In this document: positions 53,722 to 62,125 of the stretch, in pieces
Numbering within the stretch: the stretch's first letter is position 1
How the letters are laid out: every line of letters starts with the position of its first letter
NCBI GenBank assembly: GCA_038211475.1
Contig: JBBQVN010000006.1
Location: forward strand, 1-64,000
Reading direction: 5' to 3'
From: JANYBT01 sp038211475
GTDB lineage: Bacteria > Acidobacteriota > Terriglobia > Terriglobales > Acidobacteriaceae
Length of the DNA stretch: 64,000 nucleotides
Translations under genes and position numbers: made by a program
The notes under the pieces: generated by a model
What the model was told of the DNA's origin: nothing
The model's database searches: none
What the model saw: only the letters and a program-made list of their open reading frames with translations

Positions 53722-55012
53722 TTGGTGTTTGCTGCTGGTGATGGGTGTGGTCTTGGCTGCTCGAGCGCAGGTGGTCACTCCAGTTGAAATCAAAGATCCC
53801 GTCCTGCGCGACCTGCAATCGAAGTATATGGACGACCTCAAGGCAGCCGGCGCCGACATCATCAACCTGCCGTTCGAGTATCCGTTCTACCTCAGCCGCA
53901 AGCTCGATCTCGACCAAGCCAAGCAGCGCTGGGCGGACCAGCGCTCACTTCGCTTCGAGCGCTACAACGCCAAGACAGTGATCGCAATTACCGGAAACTA
54001 TTTCGCCGCCTACAACGCCGAGCAACTGAACAAGGGCCAACGTGCCCACAAGACTTTTTTCGATGTGATCGAGCCGCTGCTGAAAGCTACCGTTCCCCAC
54101 TTCCAGAACAACAAGAGTGTGGACGGCTACGCGATTGAGATTTCTCACCATGTCCGCGGCAAAGCAATGGGTGTCTCGATGGAGCGACCCGAGAATTTCC
54201 TGGTATATATCCCCCAGATTGAGGCGACTCGATTCGTCACATCCAAGGACGAGCAGGTTCGACAGGCAGCATTGCTGGAAGGACAATTCTTCTTGAATGG
54301 GGAGCCAGTCACCATTTGGGCCGATGGCGAAGGCCCGCAAGTGGCCACGGCGGCGGTGCCCGATGCTCCAGTCCGAGGGCAGCCCGGCGCAACACCTTCG
54401 GCCGACACGGTGCGCGACGATCAGGGACACGTGGTGCCAGCGCCCACCGTAACAGGCTTCCCTAAGCCCATCAAGCCATCGGTCGATCCTGAATCAATCC
54501 CGCAACCTGCGCGGAATACATCGCCTGAAACTTTAAGTGAGCTGCAGGCCTCCAGTCAGGAACTGCTAGCCAAGATTGTTAAGGAAGTCGATCCGCAGGC
54601 CCACTTTGTAACCTATGCTGCGCCCAGCTTTGTGGCTTTCAGGCAGGGAATTTATTTGGAGCTTTCGGTGAACACTGCGCTGCCTGAGTTGGCGGCTGGC
54701 TCTCGCTACAAGCTGGCGGCCGTCGCATTTGATGACCATGTGTCGCACCTCCTTCGCCCATTGCTCGAGTACTTTAAGGGCGAACAAAAGTTTGACGGGA
54801 TCGGGGTCAGCACTACGGTTCACCTGGCCGGCAAGAACCAGTCTGCTGCCGCAGCACAGGCGATTGAGTTCTACTTTCCTTTCGCCGCGCTGAAGTGTTA
54901 CCAGAAATACGACTGCACAGGGCAGCAACTGATTGACGCCGGTACGGTGCTCATCAACGGCGAGAGGGTTGGTTTGGATTTGCAAATCGCCGAAGGTGGA
55001 TCGGCTCGCTAA
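53708..55012 (+). CDS. Exported protein of unknown function at the end of the cytochrome operon
   Basis: 434 residues. The frame overlaps the previous gene by 14 bases. Residues 1-20 are a signal peptide (LLLVMGVVLAARA-Q). The mature protein is soluble-looking: a helix/beta region 25-200 with ITGNYFAAYNAEQLN, a Pro-rich linker (about 220-280), and a second beta-rich domain to the end with two Cys (LKCYQKYDC). No heme motif and no known family. Its coupling suggests a structural or assembly role for the complex. Confidence 0.75.
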   Translation: MPKSSWCLLLVMGVVLAARAQVVTPVEIKDPVLRDLQSKYMDDLKAAGADIINLPFEYPFYLSRKLDLDQAKQRWADQRSLRFERYNAKTVIAITGNYFAAYNAEQLNKGQRAHKTFFDVIEPLLKATVPHFQNNKSVDGYAIEISHHVRGKAMGVSMERPENFLVYIPQIEATRFVTSKDEQVRQAALLEGQFFLNGEPVTIWADGEGPQVATAAVPDAPVRGQPGATPSADTVRDDQGHVVPAPTVTGFPKPIKPSVDPESIPQPARNTSPETLSELQASSQELLAKIVKEVDPQAHFVTYAAPSFVAFRQGIYLELSVNTALPELAAGSRYKLAAVAFDDHVSHLLRPLLEYFKGEQKFDGIGVSTTVHLAGKNQSAAAAQAIEFYFPFAALKCYQKYDCTGQQLIDAGTVLINGERVGLDLQIAEGGSAR

Positions 55013-55112
55013 CTTCTCGGTGAGTGGAGCGCTATCGCAATCGCTCAGCCGGTGGTATTGCCGGAATGCCCCAACCGCTCCCGTGGCATCAAGCGGTGAG
55101 GTCGAACGGCAA

Positions 55113-55128
55113 AATTACCAAATTAAAA
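55113..55128 (-). repeat. Short octamer repeat relic
   Basis: AATTACCA and AATTAAAA, one and a half inverted-type units of the octamer seen near dnaX. It lies between the convergent operon end and the ABC permease gene, another intergenic position at gene ends. Confidence 0.5.
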
Positions 55129-55148
55129 AACCTCAACATTACAAATCA

Positions 55149-56903
55149 TCATCCTTCCATCTTGTATCGGCTCTCGGCCAGCGCGTACATGCGCCGCCAC
55201 ACCAGGCGATTCACCGTGACCACTGCGGCCGCCATGAGAATGGTCGCCGCCAGCAGAAGTTGCGAATTACCGGAATCCGTGGCGTGAGAGATGGTGGACC
55301 CCAGACCGGGGGTGGAGTAAATGTGCCCTTTAAAGTGAAAATATTCAGCCACAATGCTGGCATTCCACGCGCCGCCGGAAGCAGTGACTAACCCTGTGAC
55401 CAGGTATGGGAAGATGCCGGGCAAGATCAACTTTCGCCAACGGTTCCAGCCGTCGATCCCGAAGACGGATGTCGCCTCTTTCAAGTCGGAGGGAAGGGCG
55501 ATAGCTCCAGCGATTACGTTGAACAGGATGTACCACTGGGTCCCCAGCAGCAGCAGCACGATTGAGCCCATCCCCAGCCCGCCGCCGATGCGAATAAGCA
55601 AGAGCAGCACAACTGGGAACAGAGCGGTTGCTGGCACCGATGCCGCGATCTGCGCCAGGGGTTGAGCAATTCGCGCCAGTCGCGGGTTCAGGCCGATCGC
55701 GACCCCGGCGGGAATGGTCCAGGCTGCGCCAATCAACAGCGCCAGGTTCACCCGAAAGAAGGTTGCGACGAGACCCCCTCCCAGTTCTCGCAATTCCATG
55801 ATTCGGAGCGTGGATAGCGTTCCCACCACGCGCACCATCGCATAAATCACCAGCACCAACGCAGCCGCTCCCAACAAGCGTCCAGTCCATACCACGACAG
55901 GCTTGGACCGCGATGGCGGCGCAATTCTCCCATGCTGGCGGGCGAAATGAGCCATGACCGATTCCCCCATTGGCCGCACTACTTTCTTTTGAATGCGTCG
56001 CAATCCGCGGGAATGCCGCATCCAGTTCAGAAACCAGGATTCTGGAGCGTCCGCGCTCTCCACCTGTTCGAACTTGAATTTTTCGGCCCACGCAATCACC
56101 GGGCGCCACACCACTTGGTCAAGCAGCACAATCACGGCGATCATGGTGGCTAAGCCCCACAGCAGGGACGAAGTATCGCCCGCGCTGGCCGCGGTTTGCA
56201 GGTAGGAACCAAGCCCTGGCAAGCGGAAATCGCGCTCACCCAAGACAAACATTTCGCACGCCATCAGGAAGAACCATCCACCGGCCACCGACATCATCGA
56301 ATTCCACACCAAGCCGATGGTGCCGTAGGGAAGCTCCATCTGCACAAAGCGCTGCCACCCGCTGAACCCGTAGATCTTCGCGGCTTCACGCATCTCGCGC
56401 GGAATGCTCTTCAGCGACGCATAGAAACTGAACGCCATGTTCCACACTTGTCCTGTGAAAATCAGCAAGATGGCGCCCGCCTCCACACCGAGCTGACGCC
56501 CGGGAAACAGCGCCACCATCGCCAGCATCACTCCCGGCAAGAAACTCAGCACCGGGATGGACTGCAGCACGTCCAGCAATGGAACCATGAATTTCTCTAC
56601 GCGCGGGTTGTTGGCAGCGATGTAGCCATAAACCAAAGCGAATAGCAGACTCAGCACGTAGGCCGCGGTGATTCGCAACAGCGAATAGCCCGCATAGATG
56701 GGTAGAGCGAAGGGGCTGCGGGAGATTTCAACCGATGGAGTAAACGGTCCGAGCCAGGTTTTGCCCACGACCACGGTGCCATAGAAGAGCGCCAGCGCAG
56801 CGGAAAACATCAGCAGGTCGGGCAGGCGCGAAACAGACACCCGCGGCAGTACAGACCACAGCGGACGGAGAAGATTAGGGCGCAGAGTTTCCCGGGTCTT
56901 CAT
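55149..56903 (-). CDS. ABC transporter permease, two NitT/TauT-type permease domains in one chain
   Basis: 584 residues with about 12 hydrophobic helices in two similar halves. Each half has an EAA-type loop: EMREAAKIYGFSGWQRF and LKEATSVFGIDGWNRW, followed by LPG or LPY segments, matching permeases of the nitrate/sulfonate/taurine class. Fusion of two permeases means it can form the whole channel. It overlaps the upstream ATP-binding gene by 4 bases. No binding protein gene is near, so the substrate (an oxyanion or small organic anion) is open. Confidence 0.88.
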   Translation of the reverse strand: MKTRETLRPNLLRPLWSVLPRVSVSRLPDLLMFSAALALFYGTVVVGKTWLGPFTPSVEISRSPFALPIYAGYSLLRITAAYVLSLLFALVYGYIAANNPRVEKFMVPLLDVLQSIPVLSFLPGVMLAMVALFPGRQLGVEAGAILLIFTGQVWNMAFSFYASLKSIPREMREAAKIYGFSGWQRFVQMELPYGTIGLVWNSMMSVAGGWFFLMACEMFVLGERDFRLPGLGSYLQTAASAGDTSSLLWGLATMIAVIVLLDQVVWRPVIAWAEKFKFEQVESADAPESWFLNWMRHSRGLRRIQKKVVRPMGESVMAHFARQHGRIAPPSRSKPVVVWTGRLLGAAALVLVIYAMVRVVGTLSTLRIMELRELGGGLVATFFRVNLALLIGAAWTIPAGVAIGLNPRLARIAQPLAQIAASVPATALFPVVLLLLIRIGGGLGMGSIVLLLLGTQWYILFNVIAGAIALPSDLKEATSVFGIDGWNRWRKLILPGIFPYLVTGLVTASGGAWNASIVAEYFHFKGHIYSTPGLGSTISHATDSGNSQLLLAATILMAAAVVTVNRLVWRRMYALAESRYKMEG

Positions 56904-58258
56904 GATCGTTCGGGAGCGGAGAGGGAGTTGAAGTCGAGATGTTCCGCCAGGAGTAGGCGGTGGGTTTCGGGATCGTAGTCAAAAATCTCGGCGTATCGGC
57001 CCCAGTTCATTGCGGTACTGAACTGGCGCTCGACTTCATCTTCGCTGAAGTGATCGTCCAGGATGTCGTGGAAGAATTCCTCGGGAATGGAATGGTCGGA
57101 CTTTGCATGCAGAATGTTGTCGATTTGCTGCAAGATCACCACGTGTTTTCGCGCGGCTTCGCGAAACAGGATTTTGCGGTCTTGAATGTCAGCTTCTGCG
57201 AATCGTCTGCCGCCGGGCGTAATCTCGATGTCGCCTTCTTTCAAAGTGGCGAAACCTAGCAGAACACAGCCTTCCAGGATGGGCAGCAGGTCTTCCACGT
57301 CCATCACCAATTGGTCTGAGAGACGGTAGATATCCTCGCGGCCGCCGCGGTCCGCCAGCAACTCAAGCAGTCCAGTGATGCCGCCGACGCGCGCGTGGGG
57401 CAGCATTTGATATTTCTGGCGAGTCGCCTTGATCGTGGGGATGGCGGTCGCAGCGCTTCCCGGCGGAACATGGTCGGCCTCCGGTTCCGTCATCACTCGG
57501 TACACATAGTCCACGTACTCCACAAACCGCGCCGCCTTGCGATCGCGCCATTGCGGAATGTCCACTTGAAAGTCCGCGCGCACGCGGGCCGGATTCTTCC
57601 CCAGCACGATCACGCGATCGGCCAGCAGCACAGCTTCCTCAATGTTGTGCGTCACCAGAAAAATCGCGCTACTCGACATCTTCTTGCTTAGCCACAGTTC
57701 CAGCAGTTCATTGCGCAGCGATTCGGCGGTCAACACATCCAGAGCGGAAAAAGGTTCGTCCATGAAGAGCACTTCCGGTTCTACCGCCAAGGCCCGCGCG
57801 AAACCGACTCGCTGCTTCATGCCTCCCGAAAGTTCCTTAGGGTAGGCAGTCTCAAATCCATCCAGGCCAACCGTGTCTACCGCCTTGAGGGCGCGCTTTC
57901 GCCGTTCGACGGCGCCCATGCCGTGCGCTTCCAGGGGGGCCTCCACGTTCTCCAGTACCGTCAGCCAGGGAAACAGGGCAAAGCTTTGGAACACGATGGC
58001 CGCGCTCGGCTGCTGTTCCGCCAAGGGCTTGCCATGCCACAATACGCTTCCGGAAGACGGTTGAGCCAAGCCGCTGAGAATCCGCAGCAGAGTAGATTTG
58101 CCGCACCCCGAGGGCCCCAGCAAGGCAATGATCTGGCCGCCGGCGACGTCGAGATCGATGGGCGCGACCACCTCAATCTGCTTGCCGCCGGGTTGGACAT
58201 AAAACTTCTCGACCGCGCGGGCCTGAATGATTGGATCGGTCACGCTTGGATAGGTCAC
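56900..58258 (-). CDS. ABC transporter ATP-binding protein with AAA-associated C-terminal domain
   Basis: 452 residues from a GTG at 58258 with GGAG upstream. Residues 1-240 are the ATPase: Walker A GPSGCGKST, signature LSGGMKQR, Walker B VLFMDEPF and the H-loop THN. Residues about 290-450 form the winged helix-like domain often attached to NitT/TauT-type ATPases in bacteria lacking a conventional binding protein (MLPHARVGGITGLLELL, then ILHAKSDH). This extra domain may sense a ligand or regulate the transporter. Same operon as the permease. Confidence 0.9.
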   Translation of the reverse strand: MTYPSVTDPIIQARAVEKFYVQPGGKQIEVVAPIDLDVAGGQIIALLGPSGCGKSTLLRILSGLAQPSSGSVLWHGKPLAEQQPSAAIVFQSFALFPWLTVLENVEAPLEAHGMGAVERRKRALKAVDTVGLDGFETAYPKELSGGMKQRVGFARALAVEPEVLFMDEPFSALDVLTAESLRNELLELWLSKKMSSSAIFLVTHNIEEAVLLADRVIVLGKNPARVRADFQVDIPQWRDRKAARFVEYVDYVYRVMTEPEADHVPPGSAATAIPTIKATRQKYQMLPHARVGGITGLLELLADRGGREDIYRLSDQLVMDVEDLLPILEGCVLLGFATLKEGDIEITPGGRRFAEADIQDRKILFREAARKHVVILQQIDNILHAKSDHSIPEEFFHDILDDHFSEDEVERQFSTAMNWGRYAEIFDYDPETHRLLLAEHLDFNSLSAPERS

Positions 58259-58333
58259 GCTGTTACTCCAATGAAAATGGCGTTGTGATGCATCTGGAAA
58301 GCAAGTTCACGATACAGCCCAGGAATGCCCGCA

Positions 58334-59863
58334 TCAAGCGGCAAAATCTTCGTGCACAGCAGCCGCAAACGATTGTGGCAGGCGGTCGGTGATCTCTACC
58401 AGGTGCTTCAGTTTCTCCGCTAAGCCCGCGGTCAGGGCGCTTGGATGGTATCGCCACGACCAGTTGCCCACGCTTTGGCTGGGAACATTCATGCGTCCTT
58501 CGCTACCCAAGCCAAGAACATCCTGCAGCGGAACCATGCAGAGACGGGCCACGGAACTCTCGGCAGCGCGGATGAATGCCCAGTGGATTTCGTCAGCGCA
58601 ATTTCCCAGATAGGCAAGGGCATTGCGCCGCTCGTGTTCCGCCGCGCCAGAGCGCCACCAGCCCACGATTGTGTCATTGTCGTGCGTGCCGGTGTACACC
58701 ACTTTCTCGGCGGTGAACGTGTGCGGCAAGTAGATGTGCGCGCCAGCGTCTCCAAACCCAAACTGCAGCACCGCGATGCCTGGAATGTTATGGCGCTCGC
58801 GCAAAGCATGGACCTCCGGAGTAATGTATCCGAGGTCTTCCGCGAAGAAGGGAAGTCCACCGAGCGCGGCGTTCAGCGTATTGAACAGTTCATCGCGCGG
58901 TCCGTCCACCCAGCGCCCATGGATAGCCGTCTCCTCTCCCGCTGGAATTTCCCAGCATTGCTCAAATCCGCGAAAGTGGTCCAGTCGGATGTAGTCGCAG
59001 GTGTGCGTAGCCCAGCGCAGCCGATCAATCCACCATTTATACCCGCGTGACTGCATCACATCCCAGCGGTACAGCGGATTTCCCCAGCGCTGACCTGTCT
59101 CGCTGAAGAAATCAGGCGGCACTCCGCTCACCACTTCCATGCGAAGGTCTTGGTCGAGGCGAAATAGTTCCGATTGGCTCCATACATCGGTGCTGTCGTA
59201 GTTCACAAATATCGCGATGTCGCCGACAATCCGAATCTGGTGGTGGCTGCAGTACCGCCGCAGCGCCCGCCACTGCTCATGAAACCAGAACTGCAAAACG
59301 CGGCGAATGGCGAGCTGCGGGGCGAGTTCCATTTGCACCCTCCGTATCGCCGCATCTTCGCGCCGAGACAGTTCGCGCGGCCAGTCAATCCAACTTCGTT
59401 GTTTAAATTTCTCGCGCAATGCGTCGAACAATACGAAGTCTTCCAGCCACCATGCGTTTTCAGAACAAAAGTTTTGATAGCGTTGCCGGTGGGAGTCCGA
59501 AGCAATTTCCAGGAAGCGTGCCGCCGCAGCCTCCAGCAGCGGAGTCTTGCGCCGCAACACCGATTCGTAGTCCACTGCGCCCAGCTCCGACCCCGGTTCG
59601 TCCTCGGAGGTGTCGGCGTAGCCCTTGTCTACCAATCGTTCCAAGCTGATTAGCAGCGGGTTTCCAGCAAACGCCGAAGTCGAAGAGTAGGGAGAGAATC
59701 CTTCTCCCAAGGGACCGAGCGGCAAGACTTGCCACCACGCTTGCCCCGAGGCAGCGAGGAAGTCCACGAAGCGATACGCCGCCGGCCCAAAGTCGCCAAT
59801 GCCCCCGCGCGAGGGCAACGAACTGGGGTGAAGCAGGATTCCGCTGGCGCGAGGAAAGGCCAT
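58334..59863 (-). CDS. malQ: 4-alpha-glucanotransferase (amylomaltase)
   Basis: 509 residues, GH77. The start MAFPRASGILLHPSSLPSRGGIGDFG is the classic MalQ N-terminus. Catalytic motifs are visible: IRLDHFRGF (nucleophile Asp), FAEDLGYITPEV (acid/base Glu) and GTHDNDT (stabilising Asp). The enzyme rearranges maltodextrins in the cytoplasm. It precedes the ABC ATPase on the same strand by 75 bases and follows the SurA/PpiD-like gene; a functional link to them is unlikely. Confidence 0.96.
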   Translation of the reverse strand: MAFPRASGILLHPSSLPSRGGIGDFGPAAYRFVDFLAASGQAWWQVLPLGPLGEGFSPYSSTSAFAGNPLLISLERLVDKGYADTSEDEPGSELGAVDYESVLRRKTPLLEAAAARFLEIASDSHRQRYQNFCSENAWWLEDFVLFDALREKFKQRSWIDWPRELSRREDAAIRRVQMELAPQLAIRRVLQFWFHEQWRALRRYCSHHQIRIVGDIAIFVNYDSTDVWSQSELFRLDQDLRMEVVSGVPPDFFSETGQRWGNPLYRWDVMQSRGYKWWIDRLRWATHTCDYIRLDHFRGFEQCWEIPAGEETAIHGRWVDGPRDELFNTLNAALGGLPFFAEDLGYITPEVHALRERHNIPGIAVLQFGFGDAGAHIYLPHTFTAEKVVYTGTHDNDTIVGWWRSGAAEHERRNALAYLGNCADEIHWAFIRAAESSVARLCMVPLQDVLGLGSEGRMNVPSQSVGNWSWRYHPSALTAGLAEKLKHLVEITDRLPQSFAAAVHEDFAA

Positions 59864-59950
59864 GACGTTGATTTCTTCCGGTTCCGGTGAAGATAGTCGG
59901 GAAGCGGCGCTCGTCCGACACTATGAAGGTGAGTGCCGCGCAGAAAGGAG

Positions 59951-61936
59951 TTACTGTCCTTCTTCCTGACCGCGATGGGTCAAGGCCTTCAACTCCTGCT
60001 GATTGACTTTGATCTTGCCCGACTTCTCCATCTGCGCGCGCACGTTAGAGACAAATAAGCCAAAAAGTTCATTCTGCCGTCCTTGCAACTCCTGGTCGCG
60101 AAATTGATCCTTCTTCTGGGCATACTCTTCGTCGGTGGGGTCTTTCCTCTCCAGCACCTGTAAAACGGCCCCGGTCTGACCCGAAATCAGAGGTCCGCTG
60201 ATGCCTCCGGGCTTCAGAGAAAACGCCACGGCTGCCTGTCCCGACATCGAACCCAGATCCGGAACCTGCCCATCGGGAGCGACAAACTCGCTGGTCTTCA
60301 TCTGCGCGCCCGCTTCTTTCGAGGCTTTCTTCAAATCGTGTCCGGCTTTCGCCCGGTCGGCGAGTTCCTGGGTCTTCTGTTGCAGCAGGGCTCCGGTGCG
60401 TTCGCCTTTAAAGTCTTCTTCTACTTTGGCGCGGATCTCCTCGAAAGTCGGCGTCCCTGGCGGCTTAATACCCTCCAGTTCAAACACTGCGTATCCCTGA
60501 GATGTTGCAGCGACTTCCGGCGGCGACTTCTCTTTCACTGCGAAAACAGTATCCAGGAATTGCGGCGACAACTCTCCCGGCCGCGGATTTTCGTTGCGCG
60601 CGAAGAAGTCCGTAGTCACTACCGGCAACTTTTTCGCCTCCGCCGCTTTGTCTAGCCCGAGCGCTTTCGCCTGGCTGAGCACTCCGTTGGCGGCAGCCTC
60701 GGCCATGCCTGCGGCCTTTTGCTGTTTCAGCACTGGCTCGATCTGCGGCTTCACTTCCTCTAGCGTCTTAAGGTGAGCCTGTTGCTTCTCTCCACCCTTG
60801 ATGATGTGGAAGCCATAGCTGCTCTTCACCAGATCGCTGATCTGGCCATTGCCCAGAGAGAAAGCGGCTTTTTCGAATTCTGGTACGGTGCGGCCTCGAC
60901 CGATCCATCCCAACTCACCGCCTTGTTTCGCGCTCCCCGGATCATCCGAGTACTTCTCTGCCAGCTTGGCAAAATCTCCGCCCGCTTTGGTTTGTTTCAA
61001 CACGTCTTCCGCTTTCTTGCGGGCTTCTTCTACGCCTTTCTCATCCACTTTCCCGTCCGTGCCTGGCAGCGGGGTCTTGATCAGAATATGGCTTACTTTC
61101 ACTTGCTCCGGCATCTGGTACTCGTCGCGATGCTGGGTGTAATACGATTGCAATTCCTGCGGCGTAACCTGGACTTCAGACGCGAGCTTGGCAATATCCA
61201 CGCTCACAAACTTGATCTTCCGTTTTTCTGGAATCGAATTCGTGTAGGTCGGTCGCTTCTGTTCGTAGAAACTCTTCAACTCCGCTTCCGTCGGGTGCAG
61301 GCTCTTGCGGATATCCTCCTGCGATAGCACCGCATACTCGAACTTCACTTTGGTGTTGGCCTTGTCGAACCCCTTGCGCACATCGGCGTCGCTCACGGTG
61401 GCCGCGCCCGTCACCAAATTGCGCAGCTTCCGCTCCAGGATGATTTCCGTCTCCAGTTGTTCCAGCTGGGGAATGGTGAGGTTGTTGCTCTGCGCGAAAT
61501 TGTCGTAGCCTTCCTGTCCAATGAACTTGCCTCCTGGAAACAGGATCGCCCCTAACTGTCCATGCTGCATTTCGTCGCGCAACTCGGCGTCGGAAACGCG
61601 GAGCCCCATGCGTTGGGCTTCGGCCAGCATGGCCTTTTGCGTGATCAGTTGTTCGGCCGCCTGGGATGCCAGGTAGGGCTTCAACATCGCGGCATCCGGT
61701 CCGCCCTTGGGAAACTGCCGGCGGATCATGGCTTGCGCCGTCCGCTGCACTTCGGTCGCGGTCACTTCTTCGCTGCCCACTTTAGCGATAATGCCTTTAC
61801 CAGGCTGACCGGAAAGGAACTCATTGCCAATACCGCCGGGGACCAGCGTGATTACCATGGAAGCACAAATAACAAGCAAGATGCCGCCCAGAATGATCTT
61901 CAAGGCTGGGCCAGGGGTCTGCAAAAATCGAATCAT
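59951..61936 (-). CDS. Membrane-anchored peptidyl-prolyl isomerase (SurA/PpiD-like)
   Basis: 661 residues. One N-terminal membrane helix (about 13-32, IILGGILLVICASMVI) anchors the protein with its bulk in the periplasm. Residues about 45-250 form a SurA-type N-terminal chaperone region, and a parvulin domain lies near 270-375 (VKVSHILIKT, LGWIGRGRTVPEFEKAAF, YGFHIIK). A second chaperone-like helical region follows. It resembles PpiD, which helps fold exported proteins. GGAG lies upstream of the ATG. Confidence 0.9.
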   Translation of the reverse strand: MIRFLQTPGPALKIILGGILLVICASMVITLVPGGIGNEFLSGQPGKGIIAKVGSEEVTATEVQRTAQAMIRRQFPKGGPDAAMLKPYLASQAAEQLITQKAMLAEAQRMGLRVSDAELRDEMQHGQLGAILFPGGKFIGQEGYDNFAQSNNLTIPQLEQLETEIILERKLRNLVTGAATVSDADVRKGFDKANTKVKFEYAVLSQEDIRKSLHPTEAELKSFYEQKRPTYTNSIPEKRKIKFVSVDIAKLASEVQVTPQELQSYYTQHRDEYQMPEQVKVSHILIKTPLPGTDGKVDEKGVEEARKKAEDVLKQTKAGGDFAKLAEKYSDDPGSAKQGGELGWIGRGRTVPEFEKAAFSLGNGQISDLVKSSYGFHIIKGGEKQQAHLKTLEEVKPQIEPVLKQQKAAGMAEAAANGVLSQAKALGLDKAAEAKKLPVVTTDFFARNENPRPGELSPQFLDTVFAVKEKSPPEVAATSQGYAVFELEGIKPPGTPTFEEIRAKVEEDFKGERTGALLQQKTQELADRAKAGHDLKKASKEAGAQMKTSEFVAPDGQVPDLGSMSGQAAVAFSLKPGGISGPLISGQTGAVLQVLERKDPTDEEYAQKKDQFRDQELQGRQNELFGLFVSNVRAQMEKSGKIKVNQQELKALTHRGQEEGQ

Positions 61937-62033
61937 CGTTTCAACACTCCAAAGAAATAAGGGGAATTCCTGATTATAAACTAGAACGAGGCTGGCCCAA
62001 ATGTGCGCTGCCGCACTCCCCTCCGCCGGGTTC

Positions 62034-62051
62034 TATTGAAACGAATCAATA
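62034..62051. promoter_or_regulatory. FNR-like palindrome upstream of the GH2 gene
   Basis: TATTGA-AACGAA-TCAATA contains TTGAA-N4-ATCAA, nine of ten bases of the FNR consensus. It is centred 83 bases before the GH2 start at 62126 and 106 bases from the divergent PpiD-like start. No well-spaced -10 box is clear. Confidence 0.4.
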
Positions 62052-62125
62052 CAGGGATTTGCACGAGTCCGCGTGGCTAGAGTGTGGTAACGTTTGTGGC
62101 TGACCGTCCCGGGAGAATGTTTTCC

